Positions 21,911 to 32,074 of a stretch of 64,000 nucleotides of DNA are shown here, one piece after another; position 1 is the first letter of the stretch, and the number at the start of each line of letters is the position of its first letter. The translations under genes were made by a program, and so were the position numbers. The notes under the pieces are model-generated. The model worked only from the letters and a program-made list of their open reading frames with translations. It made no database searches and had not been told where the DNA came from. The stretch is from Astropecten irregularis (lineage: Eukaryota; Echinodermata; Asteroidea; Paxillosida; Astropectinidae), in contig OZ020248.1 of the NCBI GenBank assembly GCA_963971285.1, positions 19,923,873 through 19,987,872 of the forward strand, written 5' to 3'.

Positions 21911-22756
21911 TCACAAAATGTCATAAAATTTCAGGCAAGCAAGTTTTGTCAAAGAATGTCACCATGTCACAGACAATACATTCTCTGAACTTTTAAACAC
22001 AATATCAACACTTAAAAGAGCACATCCACACATTTGACTCATCATTACACAATTTCCCATATTTTCTATATTGTTTTGAACCATTTATTGATATCACATA
22101 AACTACATGTATGCTGTTATCAACACATATTTTAGAGTTGTTTTAGAGCAATACTTGAGATAGCTTATTACAGCATTACTACCCTTTGAGATGAGCACAG
22201 ACTCCTCTACCAGGTAGTTCACCTGCTTCATCACCCCCTCACAATGAACTCCAAAAATGCCAAGCTTTCTTGGGGTTAGAGTATACACAGGCCCAGGTTG
22301 TAGCAGACCTGCAGGATAAGGCCCTCTGCGACCGACCGTAAAATGCCAAAACTTTGGGTCGGGATTTTTATTTATTTATTATTTTTATTCTCCGAGTCCT
22401 TAAGTATAAAAACTAAACATTTTTGACAGAAAATGTAAGATTTAGTAGTAAAAAAGCGTGTCTCCTCAAAACGACCCAAGACCGTTGATTTATAAGCCCT
22501 GGTGACCATACATCATGTATTTATTCTTAAACGTTTGAAAGTCGGCCAAAAAAAAATCACCCAAAAAAATAAAAAATCGACCGACCGACCCAAAATTTTA
22601 ATTTTTCCACGTGAGGGCAACACAACAATTTTTTTTTTTAGGCCTAATGCACCTGTTGTGCATAATCAAATGAGTAGTGCATTGTACCCCCTCTTCTCTC
22701 ACATGACTCATGTGACCCAAGATGGCTGACTCTTTGTGCCTCTGATGTTGACTTGG
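21911..22756. other. No gene seen
   Basis: AT-rich DNA. A GACCGACCGACCC/GGTCGGGATTT motif block at about 22,330-22,600 appears to be part of an unclassified repeat with inverted GACCGAC-type ends. Confidence 0.4.
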
Positions 22757-22976
22757 ACCCTTTTCCAAACCTCGGCTCCAGCTCAGGCTCCGGCTCCAGC
22801 TCCAGCTTGACTCTTGAGTCAATTTTAAAATAACGGGTATCAAAATCGAGACTTTTGGCTGTGGTTCGGAAGTAGATATTCTGGTTTGAAAGGGAAAACG
22901 GAGCTTCAGCTTCAATGAAAACCCACAACCTCTATTGTCAGCATATGGATGACGGAGCCGGAGCCGAGGTTTTCTG
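22757..22976. mobile_element. GGCTCC-rich terminal-repeat MITE
   Basis: Third member of the family at 9,866-10,125. Left end CCAAACCTCGGCTCCAGCTC; right end GACGGAGCCGGAGCCGAGG. The shared core includes CAGCATATGGATGACGGAGC. The 150-aa minus-strand open frame across it is a by-product of the repeat. Confidence 0.65.
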
Positions 22977-23082
22977 ACTGCTGTACAAGTCTGCGGTAGA
23001 ATGTCCTCTCTCAGTCCAGTTGCTGGAGGTGTGCTTGTTGCTGCATGCAACGAGACTGCTAACTGCTTCTCAGTATTGGACA

Positions 23083-23324
23083 GGGGCCAATTTCATAGAG
23101 CTGCTTAGTGCAAAAAATTGCTTAGCACAAAAATGGCTTGCCCAATAAAACATACCGCCATTGAAAATTCCATTTAATATTCATGGTCAGCAAACAACAG
23201 CCAAAGAACAATCACAAGTGATACACAACATACAGACATTTGGTTGTTAATCCTGTTTTTACTAAGACAGAAATGTCATGCTTTTTTAATTTTTTGTGCT
23301 AAGCAGCTCTATGGAATTGCCCCC
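23083..23324. mobile_element. GGGGCCAATTTCA-type MITE, complete
   Basis: About 242 bp with inverted ends GGGGCCAATTTCATAGAGCT and AGCTCTATGGAATTGCCCCC, subterminal CTTAGCACAAAAA motifs and the usual core. It is the only copy of this family in the middle of the window. Confidence 0.82.
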
Positions 23325-23952
23325 AGGTTGGCAGAGTTACATGTATACAGCAGGCTGTTGTTCCTTTGGCATTGCCAGCACACATCTGTTATTGGCTTGT
23401 GACAGGATATAAATGGACACGACTTGCTCCACATCTTCTGAAATGGTAAAAGAGCAAGCACTCTGTTACCTATAGGGAATAAATAGGCACTTACTTACTT
23501 ACTGAACTTCTGTTGCGTCTGTGGCCCGGGACCTCCAGCTTCATCTGCTCTTCTGCCAGGGAATATTTCGCCTTAGCAGACCTTCCTAGCTATTAACTCT
23601 GGAGAAATTGTTCCTCCTTCTTAAAGAGGACTGATTTTTTTTTTGTCATTTTGTAGAGTCTCCCTCCTCTTGTAGGTGAGAGGGGGAGGGTACTTTTCCC
23701 TCTTTTACCCTCCTGCACCCTCTTAATTCCCTTAAGTAAATTCTCTTCAAACTTTTGCTCCTTGAGAGTGACGTTGTTGTTCGATGCTGACAACAGGAGA
23801 GCACTCAAAAGGCAGACATTAATTAACATCAATTTCCTCCTCAAAACAGCATAGTTTACAATATTTTAAAGTCTCCTCTTCTTCTTCCTTCCAGCCAAAA
23901 TTTGTAACATAATTTGTCTATTGAACTTCATGGTGCCTGTTCTTGATTCCCT
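23325..23952. other. No firm gene
   Basis: A minus-strand open frame (23,593-23,844) begins with a hydrophobic leader-like stretch (MRRKLMLINVCLLSALLLSA) and then low-complexity charged residues. It has no family match that I know and lies among transposon remains. Treated as non-coding. Confidence 0.4.
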
Positions 23953-24680
23953 GCTTGATGTTGGTCATCGGCAAGCCACTGTTCATTAAATGGCTCCTTC
24001 ACGTCTTCACAAATGTTGTGAAGTATACAACCATTCACCAGTGTTGTACACATTCTGGATTTGTCCAAAGGCTTGATGTTGGTCATCGGCAAGCCACTGT
24101 TCATTAAATGACTCCTTCATGTCTTCACAAATGTTGTGAAGTATACAACATACGGTAACTAACACTGGAACAAAGTGCAGAGCATGATCATTTCGTTTGT
24201 CCAGTATCATCCATCGTCCTTTAAGACGACCAAATGATCTTTCTACAGTACATCTTGCACTACTTAGAGAATAGTTTAAAGTATGCTGTTCTTGGGTCAG
24301 TTTCTCGGTGTCGGCGTATCCTTTCATTCAGTTGGGCATCATTGGGTAGGCTGGGACACCTAGTAGCATGATTGGTACCTTGTTGTTGTGGGAAGAGTGT
24401 CCCATTTCTTATTTTCGTATACAAGGACAAGTTTATCAGAACAAGAGCACCATGCACACTCCCTGCCCAGCCTGCGCACACGTCAGTAAGTCGACGACGG
24501 CTTGTAAAATAATCAAGTGATATCCTTTCCTGTTGTAATAGTCTTTCCCGTTGACTTTAGGTACTTTAACTGGAATGTGAGACCCATCAACTGCACCCGT
24601 CACTTGGGAAATCCATAGCGACGTTCAAACTGCTGCACAATATCCTGTAGGAGATGGAGAGGAATATTTTATCTCAGTGT
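23953..24680 (-). pseudogene. Harbinger (PIF-type) transposase remnant
   Basis: The minus strand carries the DDE_Tnp_4/HARBI1 order: VTGAVDGSHIPVKVPKVNG (first Asp) and YYNRKGYHLIILQAV, then CAGWAGSVHGALVL. The second catalytic Asp is expected after GSVH, where Gly is present. The last block, ARCTVERSFGRLKGRW, holds the catalytic Glu, followed by LVTVCCILHNICE. Small frameshifts at about 24,480 and 24,620 separate the blocks, and the usual length (about 350 aa) is not reached. The C-terminal end is doubled by a local repeat of about 120 bp (23,956-24,030 and 24,074-24,150). Dead. Confidence 0.88.
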
Positions 24681-24689
24681 CTTGCAGTG

Positions 24690-24845
24690 TCTAATGGCTG
24701 AACACCAACATACGTAGACACCATGAGAACTGTGTTGTTGTCACACCACTTTACGGCCATGATGTCATTCTCTACATCCATCTTGAAGTCAAGAGACCCT
24801 TGTCCCTCGGTTTTCAGGTCTTTGTCAGTTTTCACAGTGAGTGAC
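24690..24845 (-). pseudogene. piggyBac transposase fragment
   Basis: The minus strand reads KTDKDLKTEGQGSLDFKMDV, then DIMAVKWCDNNTVLMVSTYV and GVQPLDTARH. This is the piggyBac block KG.L..KWYDN.PV...S...G..P. Only about 50 residues are present, directly against Harbinger remains on one side and a MITE on the other. Confidence 0.7.
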
Positions 24846-24879
24846 TCTACCTGATATCTCTTTCAATTATATCACCAAA

Positions 24880-25283
24880 AGCCCTGTCCGCACTGGACTT
24901 TTTTTGGGCAAAGTAACCGAGACACTGGGTACTTTACCCATTTTAAGTCCAGTGCGGACGTCTCAGGAAGTCTACCTCTCAGTTACTTTACCCGAGCCGC
25001 GCGGGTATTTCTACCGGCCAACTTCTGCCCGGGTAGACTTCCCGAGACACTTTACCCGAGACGAAAAGTCCAGTGCGGACAGTGCGAGTCGGGTAAACTC
25101 ATAAGCCTAGTATTGTCAGCTCGGTAATTCTTCCATGCGTGCTCGGTAATTCTTCCGTGCGTGCACGGTTAAGTTACCCGAGTCAAAAGTCCAAGTGCGG
25201 ACGCCGGTAATATTTGCCCATTTTTCATTTACCCATCGTCTCGGTTAAATCCCCGGGAAAAAAAGTCCAGTGCGGACAGGGCT
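24880..25283. mobile_element. MITE with AGCCCTGTCCGCACTGGAC ends
   Basis: 404 bp with inverted ends AGCCCTGTCCGCACTGGACT and AGTCCAGTGCGGACAGGGCT, flanked by AAA on each side. The motif AGTCCAGTGCGGAC or its complement appears about five times inside, and GTCTCGGGTAAA-like motifs repeat between them. No coding capacity. It abuts a DUF4806-like host exon. The superfamily is uncertain. Confidence 0.82.
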
Positions 25284-25444
25284 AAAGATGAACAAATCTT
25301 GAATAGTCTTGATGGGGAACACATCAAGTGGGAGCTCTGTTGTTCCTTCACTCCCGGTTCCCGGTTTGATGATTTCTTGGTGCCGTCCCCTTTTGATGCT
25401 GCGCACATCAGCTTTAATCTCCTCCAGTGCCTTGAAAATGCTGC
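25284..25444 (-). CDS. Exon fragment with DUF4806-like start
   Basis: The minus strand, after an acceptor-like CTTCCAAG, is open and reads FKALEEIKADVRSIKRGRHQ, a short spacer, and PLDVFPIKTIQDLFIF. A coiled-coil-like EEI..EVR stretch followed by LP.....FPIKT.EDL is how many invertebrate DUF4806 proteins enter that domain. The exon is cut at its 3' side by the MITE at 24,880-25,283, and no continuation is visible. The domain call rests on pattern memory; the gene may be dead. Confidence 0.4.
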
Positions 25445-26884
25445 CTTGGAAGTAGATTAAAATTGAAACAAATAGAAAAGAAAATGTAAGGAATTTTAAA
25501 TAATGATCACTAGTGGAACCTGGTGTGAAGTGGACATCGTTTCATCTCGATACAGACATTCTATCTAGACTTGTTTTAAAAACAATACACCCTGAGATAC
25601 AACTATCACCAGGCTTAATTAGACAGACTTGGAGTAGTTGAGTATATGGAATAATTAGCCACAAAAAAGGCACCATGGATAAACTGTGCAAGGTAAAGAA
25701 ATTGGCCATCATTCTGATCCGTCTCTCTCTTGTCTAATCTTTCTACCTTCATCCCTGTCACCTGCACCACCCAGGTAATCACTGATCTTATCCCAGAAAT
25801 CTTGTTCCACAGTTGTGGGATAATGTTTGAAGACGGCAGCTGGAAGAAAAGGAAGTTATAGACATTGGCATAAATCAGCATTTAGATCAGCATTGAGATG
25901 GCCCCTAATGGTGTCACACCTAACAATCAATCAATCAATCAATGAAATAAACATTCATTTTCATACTGACATCTTTGAAAACAATTCATACAAAATCAGT
26001 GTATAATGTATAAACAAAACATTCTTACAAACAGTATGTAATTTATTGTAAAAATTGAACGATGTCAATATAAAGGAAAAAAGGATCATCATTGTTTTTA
26101 TGAATTTCATATTTCTTTGGGGTTTTATGGGAAACGTCTTTTTCATTGTCCGAGATAAACACATTGCTTACTGATTTTCTTTAGCATTTATCCTTTGGTT
26201 TCTCTTTAAAGTGTAATCCTGTTGATGGTGAATTGAAATAAACTCCTGTCTTAGCCGGTGTGTGCTGGTTTTGCACTTCCGCCATATTTCTTGAGACAGT
26301 TTCAAAGATTTGGATGGTATTTTCTTCTTACCCTTACAAAATGCGTCGCAGAATTACCTCTGAAGTGGGAGCATGTCACGTTCATAATTTATTACAAAAT
26401 CTTTTATTGTTCTGGATGGATTATGGTTCATTTTTTGCTTGTTTTACCTCTTACATACTTTTCCAAGGTAAAATTTTGATAACCAGATTTACTCAGTGAT
26501 TTGTACATCTTGGAATAATTTTGATCCCACTCTACTGACTGTAGTCATTTATCTTTATTCACTTTTCAATTAGTTAAGTGTAGTCCAGTCACTGAGTCAG
26601 TTTGCTGACAGATTGACATACCATTTTTCATTGATGCCAGGGTTCATTCCCACAGCTAGTCGGCATGCTACAATATGGTAGCACGTCCCCTAACGGTACA
26701 TGGCAAGACTCTTTTGGGAACAGACTTACAGAGTAGAAGTTTCCTTGCGAGCCCTCTACCAAGAAAACCCCTTTACTGGCAACACAAGTAAGCTTGTTGT
26801 TTTGGATTACCATTCTGGCCATGCTGAGCTGAGAACAGTTTTTGTCTTGGTCACCTTTATCAGGTGTGTCTGATTTCAGGACTT
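25445..26884. other. No gene seen (probable intron or spacer)
   Basis: AT-rich DNA with an AATC microsatellite at about 25,922-25,943. No convincing exon; short open frames lack splice or family support. Confidence 0.45.
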
Positions 26885-26898
26885 TCTGAAATTCATAC

Positions 26899-27322
26899 CT
26901 CGTCCTCCTCAGCATACCAGATTTTCAAGTAAAGCCTCACTGGATGTGTTTTAATCTCTTTGAAGAAATCATCCAGAGTAAATTTCCCTGACGGATAGAA
27001 AGACTTTATATTCTCCTCACTAAAGGTTGTGACCGCTGCTTTGAGATTTGCCAGTTGCAACTTCTTGGCTTGGTTTCTCCCTTTAGGAAAAAAATCTGCA
27101 CAAAAGTGTTGATGAAGTGTGACAGGGGAAGTATCACGACGGAACTTCTTGATACCCCCTCCCCTGCTTGCAACAACTTGTCTGGCCATTCTGTCGTGTT
27201 TTTCTTTTCACGGTGCTTCCAACCACAGTATACGTGTACTCGCACAGAGTTTTACTCTCTGTCTTACTGGGATGAGGTTTAGATTTTGTCTTGCTGAGCA
27301 TTTCCTTCAATTTCTGCACTGC
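26899..27322 (-). pseudogene. FFPKG/RLYL-domain exon, copy 1
   Basis: Between an acceptor-like TTCCAG (about 27,323) and a donor GAG/GTATGA (26,898), the minus strand carries LKEMLSKTKSKPHPSKTES, VHVYCGWKHREK, ARQVVASRGGGIKKFRRD, FCADFFPKGRNQAKKLQLAN and SGKFTLDDFFKEIKTHPVRL with YL. A GW.H....R....GGG.R......L.....FFP.G......FTL..F......RLYL pattern occurs in unnamed proteins of many marine invertebrates. Compared with the copy at 34,655-35,106 there is one extra base near 27,205, so the frame changes at the GWKH/RQV junction. Either this gene copy is dead or the base is a sequencing error. Confidence 0.55.
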
Positions 27323-28499
27323 TGGAAGTAATCAGGTATTTTCTGTTAAACATACACAAAATGTTCACTTATTGAAACACACTCAGCTGTAAAGAAATAA
27401 ATAGGTGCAAAAGTCAATTTTGTAACACTATTTTGATACACCTTACAAACAAGAATATGCCCAACAGTTGCCCTATGTCTGTGCCATAGGGCATGATTGA
27501 TTTTCAACAAAAGGAATTTTTAACAAGCAACATATGGCACATGTTTGGAAAGCACCCTTTCAAAGGTTTGACTCATCATGGTGAATGTTATACAGTGGTC
27601 CTACTTTTGGTTGAAGTGATAGTATACACTGAATGCCCTAATTGACCCAGGTTTGTCATGTACAGAGACATTGTACACATGGCAATAAAGGATTGTGCCG
27701 TCGCCACATCATACATGTACTGCCATACAGCATGCAGCATCTGTGTGTTCCACCAACGCTGTTGGATTTCTTGACTGACCTGCGACAGCTTCGCCGAAAG
27801 CTGGCAAGACTGTTCATGAGCCACCCTCACCATCTTCTCCTTCATGCGTCGTTCTACAAGTCAAAGTGCTCCTGGATGGATTCAGAGGAGTGTCTCGCAA
27901 CCTGAGACGGCTCTTCAGAGGCTGATTGAAGGGAGCGATGCTTGTTGGTGAGTCTTCCATCTGGAGTCACTGTGCTGTCCTGGGCCAGCTGTTTGTAAGT
28001 CCTTGGCAGTGTTGACGCTCCGACTGGCAGTGGCTGTATGACCGGAGCTAGTGAGGCCAGTGTAACGTTCAACGACTTGTTGACAGGCGTGGTCGGGCAC
28101 TTGTTCAGCACTGGGATGCTTGACCGAGATAGTGTTTCCGGGGGCGTTTCTGTGGATAGTTGCTGTGGGTCTTCGGTGCTCAGGAACTCCTGCGCCGCAA
28201 GATGATGTCGGTAGTCACTTGAGAGTTTTCCACAGGCATGGTGATGTGAAAGCTAGTCGTCCCTCCTCTTTGACAGCAATTCTTATGGACAGGTCGTTCC
28301 CGAGAAAGCAGTAGTTGAAGTCAGGTGTTCGTCGCTTAGCATATGGGAAGACAGCTTGGACTGGGTACACTGTTAAAAACAAATTGGGTAACTTTTGGGC
28401 AAAAAATGCCCAAACAATTATAATAATTATAAGTCAAATCATTCATAATTTAACTTAATGAACTTTTTTCATATGATTATATATATTTGCGTAGTCTTT
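27323..28499 (-). CDS. Possible exons of an unrecognised host gene
   Basis: Several minus-strand stretches are open and bounded by splice-like signals. About 28,375-28,210 follows TTTTTAACAG and reads VYPVQAVFPYAKRRTPDFNY and CFLGNDLSIRIAVKEEG. About 28,111-27,854 is Ser/Pro/Thr-rich. About 27,853-27,588 follows a CTTGTAG signal and reads MKEKMVRVAHEQSCQLSAKL, then QEIQQRWWNTQ. None matches a family I know. They share strand and neighbourhood with the exons on either side and may belong to one gene, but exon ends are guesses. Confidence 0.3.
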
Positions 28500-28674
28500 A
28501 CCACCCCGGCAGCCTAGGGGGCAGGCCTTCCGATTGCTGCTTGGGTTGGGGGAATCGAGGCACAGTTCCTGGACTTTTGTGGACAGGCGTCGCTGCATCT
28601 TGAGAGGCCACAGTGACACAGATTGGATCAGTTTGTAAAATTGATCCTCCATGAGATCATCTTCATCTGATCCT
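28500..28674 (-). CDS. Possible exon, acidic then basic
   Basis: After an acceptor-like CTCTGCAG (about 28,675) the minus strand reads GSDEDDLMEDQFYKLIQSVS and LWPLKMQRRLSTKVQELCLD, then ends at a donor-like GTAAAG near 28,499. It is soluble, probably helical and unrecognised. Same strand as the other exons of 25-35 kb. Confidence 0.35.
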
Positions 28675-29183
28675 GCAGAGGCAAAAGCAAATGTTAAATG
28701 TAACCACTATTTGTCTAAGTAGATTTGTACACTCTGGTCACCAACTATCAGAGATCGTTGAGGATAACACCCTGTAATAGGTGCTGTGATAGAGAGGTTG
28801 ACCATTGATAGATTTTCATCCATAGAGTCAATACTGGCATACACATTGTCACTCTCAAATTTTACATTTTGGGGAAAACAATGGACACAGGCTGCCCATA
28901 CAACATGCCCAGAATTAAGAGTTCACATTGAGGCCCAAAATGTTTCCTTTCTTTCTACATGAAAAGCAATTCCACTTGGGTTCGTGGTTTGATAATAAAC
29001 TCTCCTAAGATCTTTTAATCATGAAGGTGTGACATTTAAAGAGTGACACTGGACAAAACATTGAAGTTTTATGTCAAAGTTGATTGACAGAACAACAAAC
29101 CTAGTGCATAAAATACCAGGGAAAACAGAAATAGAAGATTTGGGCATCGTGGGGTATTAATCATCCATCAGATATGGAATCAT
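28675..29183. other. No gene seen
   Basis: AT-rich; probable intron. Nothing recognised. Confidence 0.45.
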
Positions 29184-29239
29184 TTGAGATGTGAATGGGG
29201 ACTTAGCATTTCAGATTATTATAATGCTGTACCTCTATC

Positions 29240-29465
29240 GGCAGTCTCTTCATCGCACTCGTCAGATTGTTGGGTCTCTCTTGGTTCACCCTCTCCCGGT
29301 TCCTCACTTTTCTCCTCCACTCTGGTTTCCTCCCCTTACTCCTCTACCCTTTCTTCCTCTCCCTGTGCTACTTCTCTACTTCTCCCTGTGGTCACCTCTT
29401 TGCCCGACTCCCCCGATTCGGCATCCTGCATAGTGTTGTCCACCGTCACACTGAAAAGAAAATCA
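29240..29465 (-). CDS. Possible acidic low-complexity exon
   Basis: The minus strand reads a Glu/Gly/Ser-rich segment (KSEEPGEGEPRETQQSDECD, then EETADR) ending at a donor-like GATAGAG/GTACAG near 29,243. Composition is typical of a disordered linker. One stop interrupts the longest reading in one frame, so the exact frame is uncertain. Confidence 0.3.
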
Positions 29466-29477
29466 AATGACTTTTAA

Positions 29478-29940
29478 AATCAGACACAATTGCTGAAGAA
29501 GAGGGTGGTCACATGTCAGTATTAAGGATAACATGATATTGCCAGCGAGCTTAGTTTTGGAAAAAGCAATGACATATTTATTCAAAACATTGTATCAGAT
29601 GTAACTTAAAGGAGAATGGTGTTTTTTTCTTTTCTTTTATGATTTCATGGGCAATGGAGAACTTGTTCTTTGGTTCAAAGAGTGACACCTGATAATGCAC
29701 TGAAGGAAGACCTAAAAACGAATCCAACCTAGTGGTAACATAATGTCACTCCACTGTTCTCCAGCAGTTTAAAGAACAAGTCCGGTCGGAACAGAATTCA
29801 CAAGTGCCCTAATAAGAAAGGGAACTGAGTAATAAAGAAGGGAACACCAAAAGGAGCTATAGTTGCAGATGATGTTATTTGAGAATAAAGGACACTGTCA
29901 TGCTCACTCTGATTCTAACCTTTCCTTTCTGGCACACCGG
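29478..29940. other. No gene seen
   Basis: Probable intron between the acidic exon and the duplicated exon pair; no recognised feature. Confidence 0.4.
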
Positions 29941-29949
29941 GCCCCAGAC

Positions 29950-30098
29950 ATATCAGGCTGCAGAAGCGTCAATCCTTTCACAGTAGACAGAGACGGCCTA
30001 GATCTCCTCTTGACTGGGGCCGCCAACTGTAGGGAGGTGGCTGGCAAACTCAGTTTCCTCTGTTTGGCAACACCTTTCTCCATCCCTGTTTTCCTGTA
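29950..30098 (-). CDS. Duplicated exon, version 1
   Basis: The minus strand follows a strong acceptor (TTTCCCTACAG) and reads KTGMEKGVAKQRKLSLPATS, LQLAAPVKRRSRPSLSTVKG and LTLLQP. It is basic and Ser-rich, probably disordered, with no known domain. The skeleton MEKGVAKQ..LSL..TS.Q.AAPV..RS.PS.STVKG.TLL.P is shared with version 2, and the reading frame is kept, which supports coding. Tandem placement would suit alternative exons. Confidence 0.45.
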
Positions 30099-30651
30099 GG
30101 GAAAGATACAAGTTTTAAAAAGCAATTACAACCAGACCCATAAAACAAGAAAAAGAACTCCATATTATTATTAATGAGCAATTTTGGGTTGATCATCCAC
30201 CAGAAATATTCAAACCAACATTTATGATCATTAAAACCTCAGAGACGTTGACCTCAAATTGACGGAGAACACAAAACACACAAAAATTCAAGGCCGGTGG
30301 CTTTTCACAGAAGTTCACGAGCAAGTCAAAACAAATTTCTCCAAAAATTACCCCTTCAGTGCACCCCCCAATACCCCTTCAGGCCAGTCGCGACTTGCTT
30401 GACAGGTGTATCAGATACCTTTCGCCCCCTTTCGTCAGTGAAAAACCATCAATTTGTCACCAAAATAAGTTTAAGGAAGAAAATTACAAAAAGATAAGAG
30501 TAAATAAAAAACACATGAAAATTACAACTATCAGATTGCTGATTGCTCCCCCAAAACAGATTCACACACAAAAATTACAGGCTGGTAGCTTTTAACAGAA
30601 ATTGTATAGCGATCAGGAATAAATTCCAGAAAATTTTAACTAGTACCTCTT

Positions 30652-30797
30652 CTGGACATCAGGCGGCAGAAGCGTCGAGCCTTTCACAGTTGACGGAGAG
30701 GGCCAAGATCTCTTCAGCACTGGGGCCGCAAACTGTTCCGAGGTTCCTTGCAAACTCAGCTGACTCTGTTTGGCAACACCTTTCTCCATCCCCCTGT
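30652..30797 (-). CDS. Duplicated exon, version 2
   Basis: Same acceptor and frame as version 1. It reads GMEKGVAKQSQLSLQGTSEQ, FAAPVLKRSWPSPSTVKG and STLLPPDVQKR, then a donor-like GTACTA near 30,650. Relative to version 1 it has lost two codons at its start and changed about a third of its residues, while the surrounding intron is almost unchanged. Confidence 0.45.
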
Positions 30798-31305
30798 AGG
30801 GAAAGATACAAGTTTTAAAAAGCAATAACAACCAGACCCATAAAACAAGAAAAAGAACTCCATATTATTATTAATGAGCAATTTTGGGTTGATCATCCAC
30901 CAGAAATATTCAAACCAACATTTATGATCATTAAAACCTCAGAGACGTTGACCTCAAATTGACGGAGAACACTAAACACACAAAAATTCAAGGCCGGTGG
31001 CTTTTCACAGAAGTTCACAAGCAAGTCAAAACAAATTTCTCCAAAAATTACCCCTTCAGTGCACCCCCCAATACCCCTTCAGGCCAGTCGCGACTTGCTT
31101 GACAGGTGTATCAGATACCTTTCGCCCCCTTTCGTCAGTGAAAAACCATCAATTTGTCACCAAAATAAGTTTAAGGAAGAAAATTACAAAAAGATAAGAG
31201 TAAATAAAAAACACTTGAAAATTACAACTATCATATTGCTGATTGCTCCCCCAAAACAGATTCACACACAAAAATTACAGGCTGGTAGCTTTTAACAGAA
31301 ATTCT

Positions 31306-32074
31306 ATTAACAGTGTTCTCCAACGTGTAGAACGGACGTGGCGCACCGCCACGCTTTCTGCGGCAGCCGCCATTTCCGCCACGCTTAAAAATCGCCGCCA
31401 CGCTTTAAAATCATGCCGCCACGTTTACATTTTTTTACTGTACAGTAAATAATTACTCCAGCAATAATCTGGAAAAAATGAGAATCACTTTATTTTCGAT
31501 TCTAACCTTCGAAACTTTCCAATGACTTCGCACGAACTGTCAAATCTACGACGCGAGGCAACTCGAATTGACATACATTAAACGGATGTACTAAGGGGAG
31601 ACAGCGAGTCGACCGGCCTTGTATGTAAATACGTGCACTGCAAGAGACCTACTTTTGCTGCGTACGTTCTGCACTGCAAGAGACCTACTTTTGCTGCATA
31701 CGGTCTGCGCACGTGGTCACAAATCTGGTTACTTCGACGAAATTCTTCCGAAAATTCAGCATTTTGAATGAGCTTGCTTTATTCAAACTACATTTTCGAT
31801 GATTTATCGTACATTCACATGAAATAAGTAGTCATTTTTGGAAATTATGAGGAACAAATGCCTACAAAAAGTTGAGTTTTGCGATTGCAACTGTTGACAC
31901 TAATCTTGCCTCAACGGGATTTTAACTTACCGCGATGTGCCGTGTGATGGCCTCGGGACTAATGCTTCGTGCGACCGGTCAACGTTCCGCTCGGTCACGC
32001 TACCAACGTTGGTACACGGAAACTTTCAATGTTCACCTGTTATTGAATGATTTTCGCTCTTAGCTAAGATTTAC
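31306..32074. other. No gene; GC-rich hAT-like start, then CpG-bearing spacer
   Basis: At about 31,310 a motif CAGTGTTCTCCAACGTGTAG begins a block with repeated GCCGCCACGC. It resembles hAT termini, but no partner end was found. The tandem ACTGCAAGAGACCTACTTTT occurs twice (31,638 and 31,673). The rest is unremarkable and leads into the 498-codon frame. Confidence 0.4.

Larger units (their letters stand above)
29950..31305. repeat. 700-bp tandem duplication containing an exon
   Basis: 29,950-30,605 and 30,655-31,305 are direct repeats offset by exactly 700 bp. In the intron part (30,121-30,600 against 30,821-31,300) I count about five mismatches in 480 bases. In the exon part (about 29,958-30,095 against 30,661-30,795) I count about 21 mismatches in 125 bases plus one 6-base gap that keeps the frame. 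Confidence 0.9.

Noticed and set aside
22598-23050. 150-aa minus-strand open frame
   Set aside because: It runs across a GGCTCC-rich MITE; its EPEPELEPR-like residues come from the hexamer repeat.
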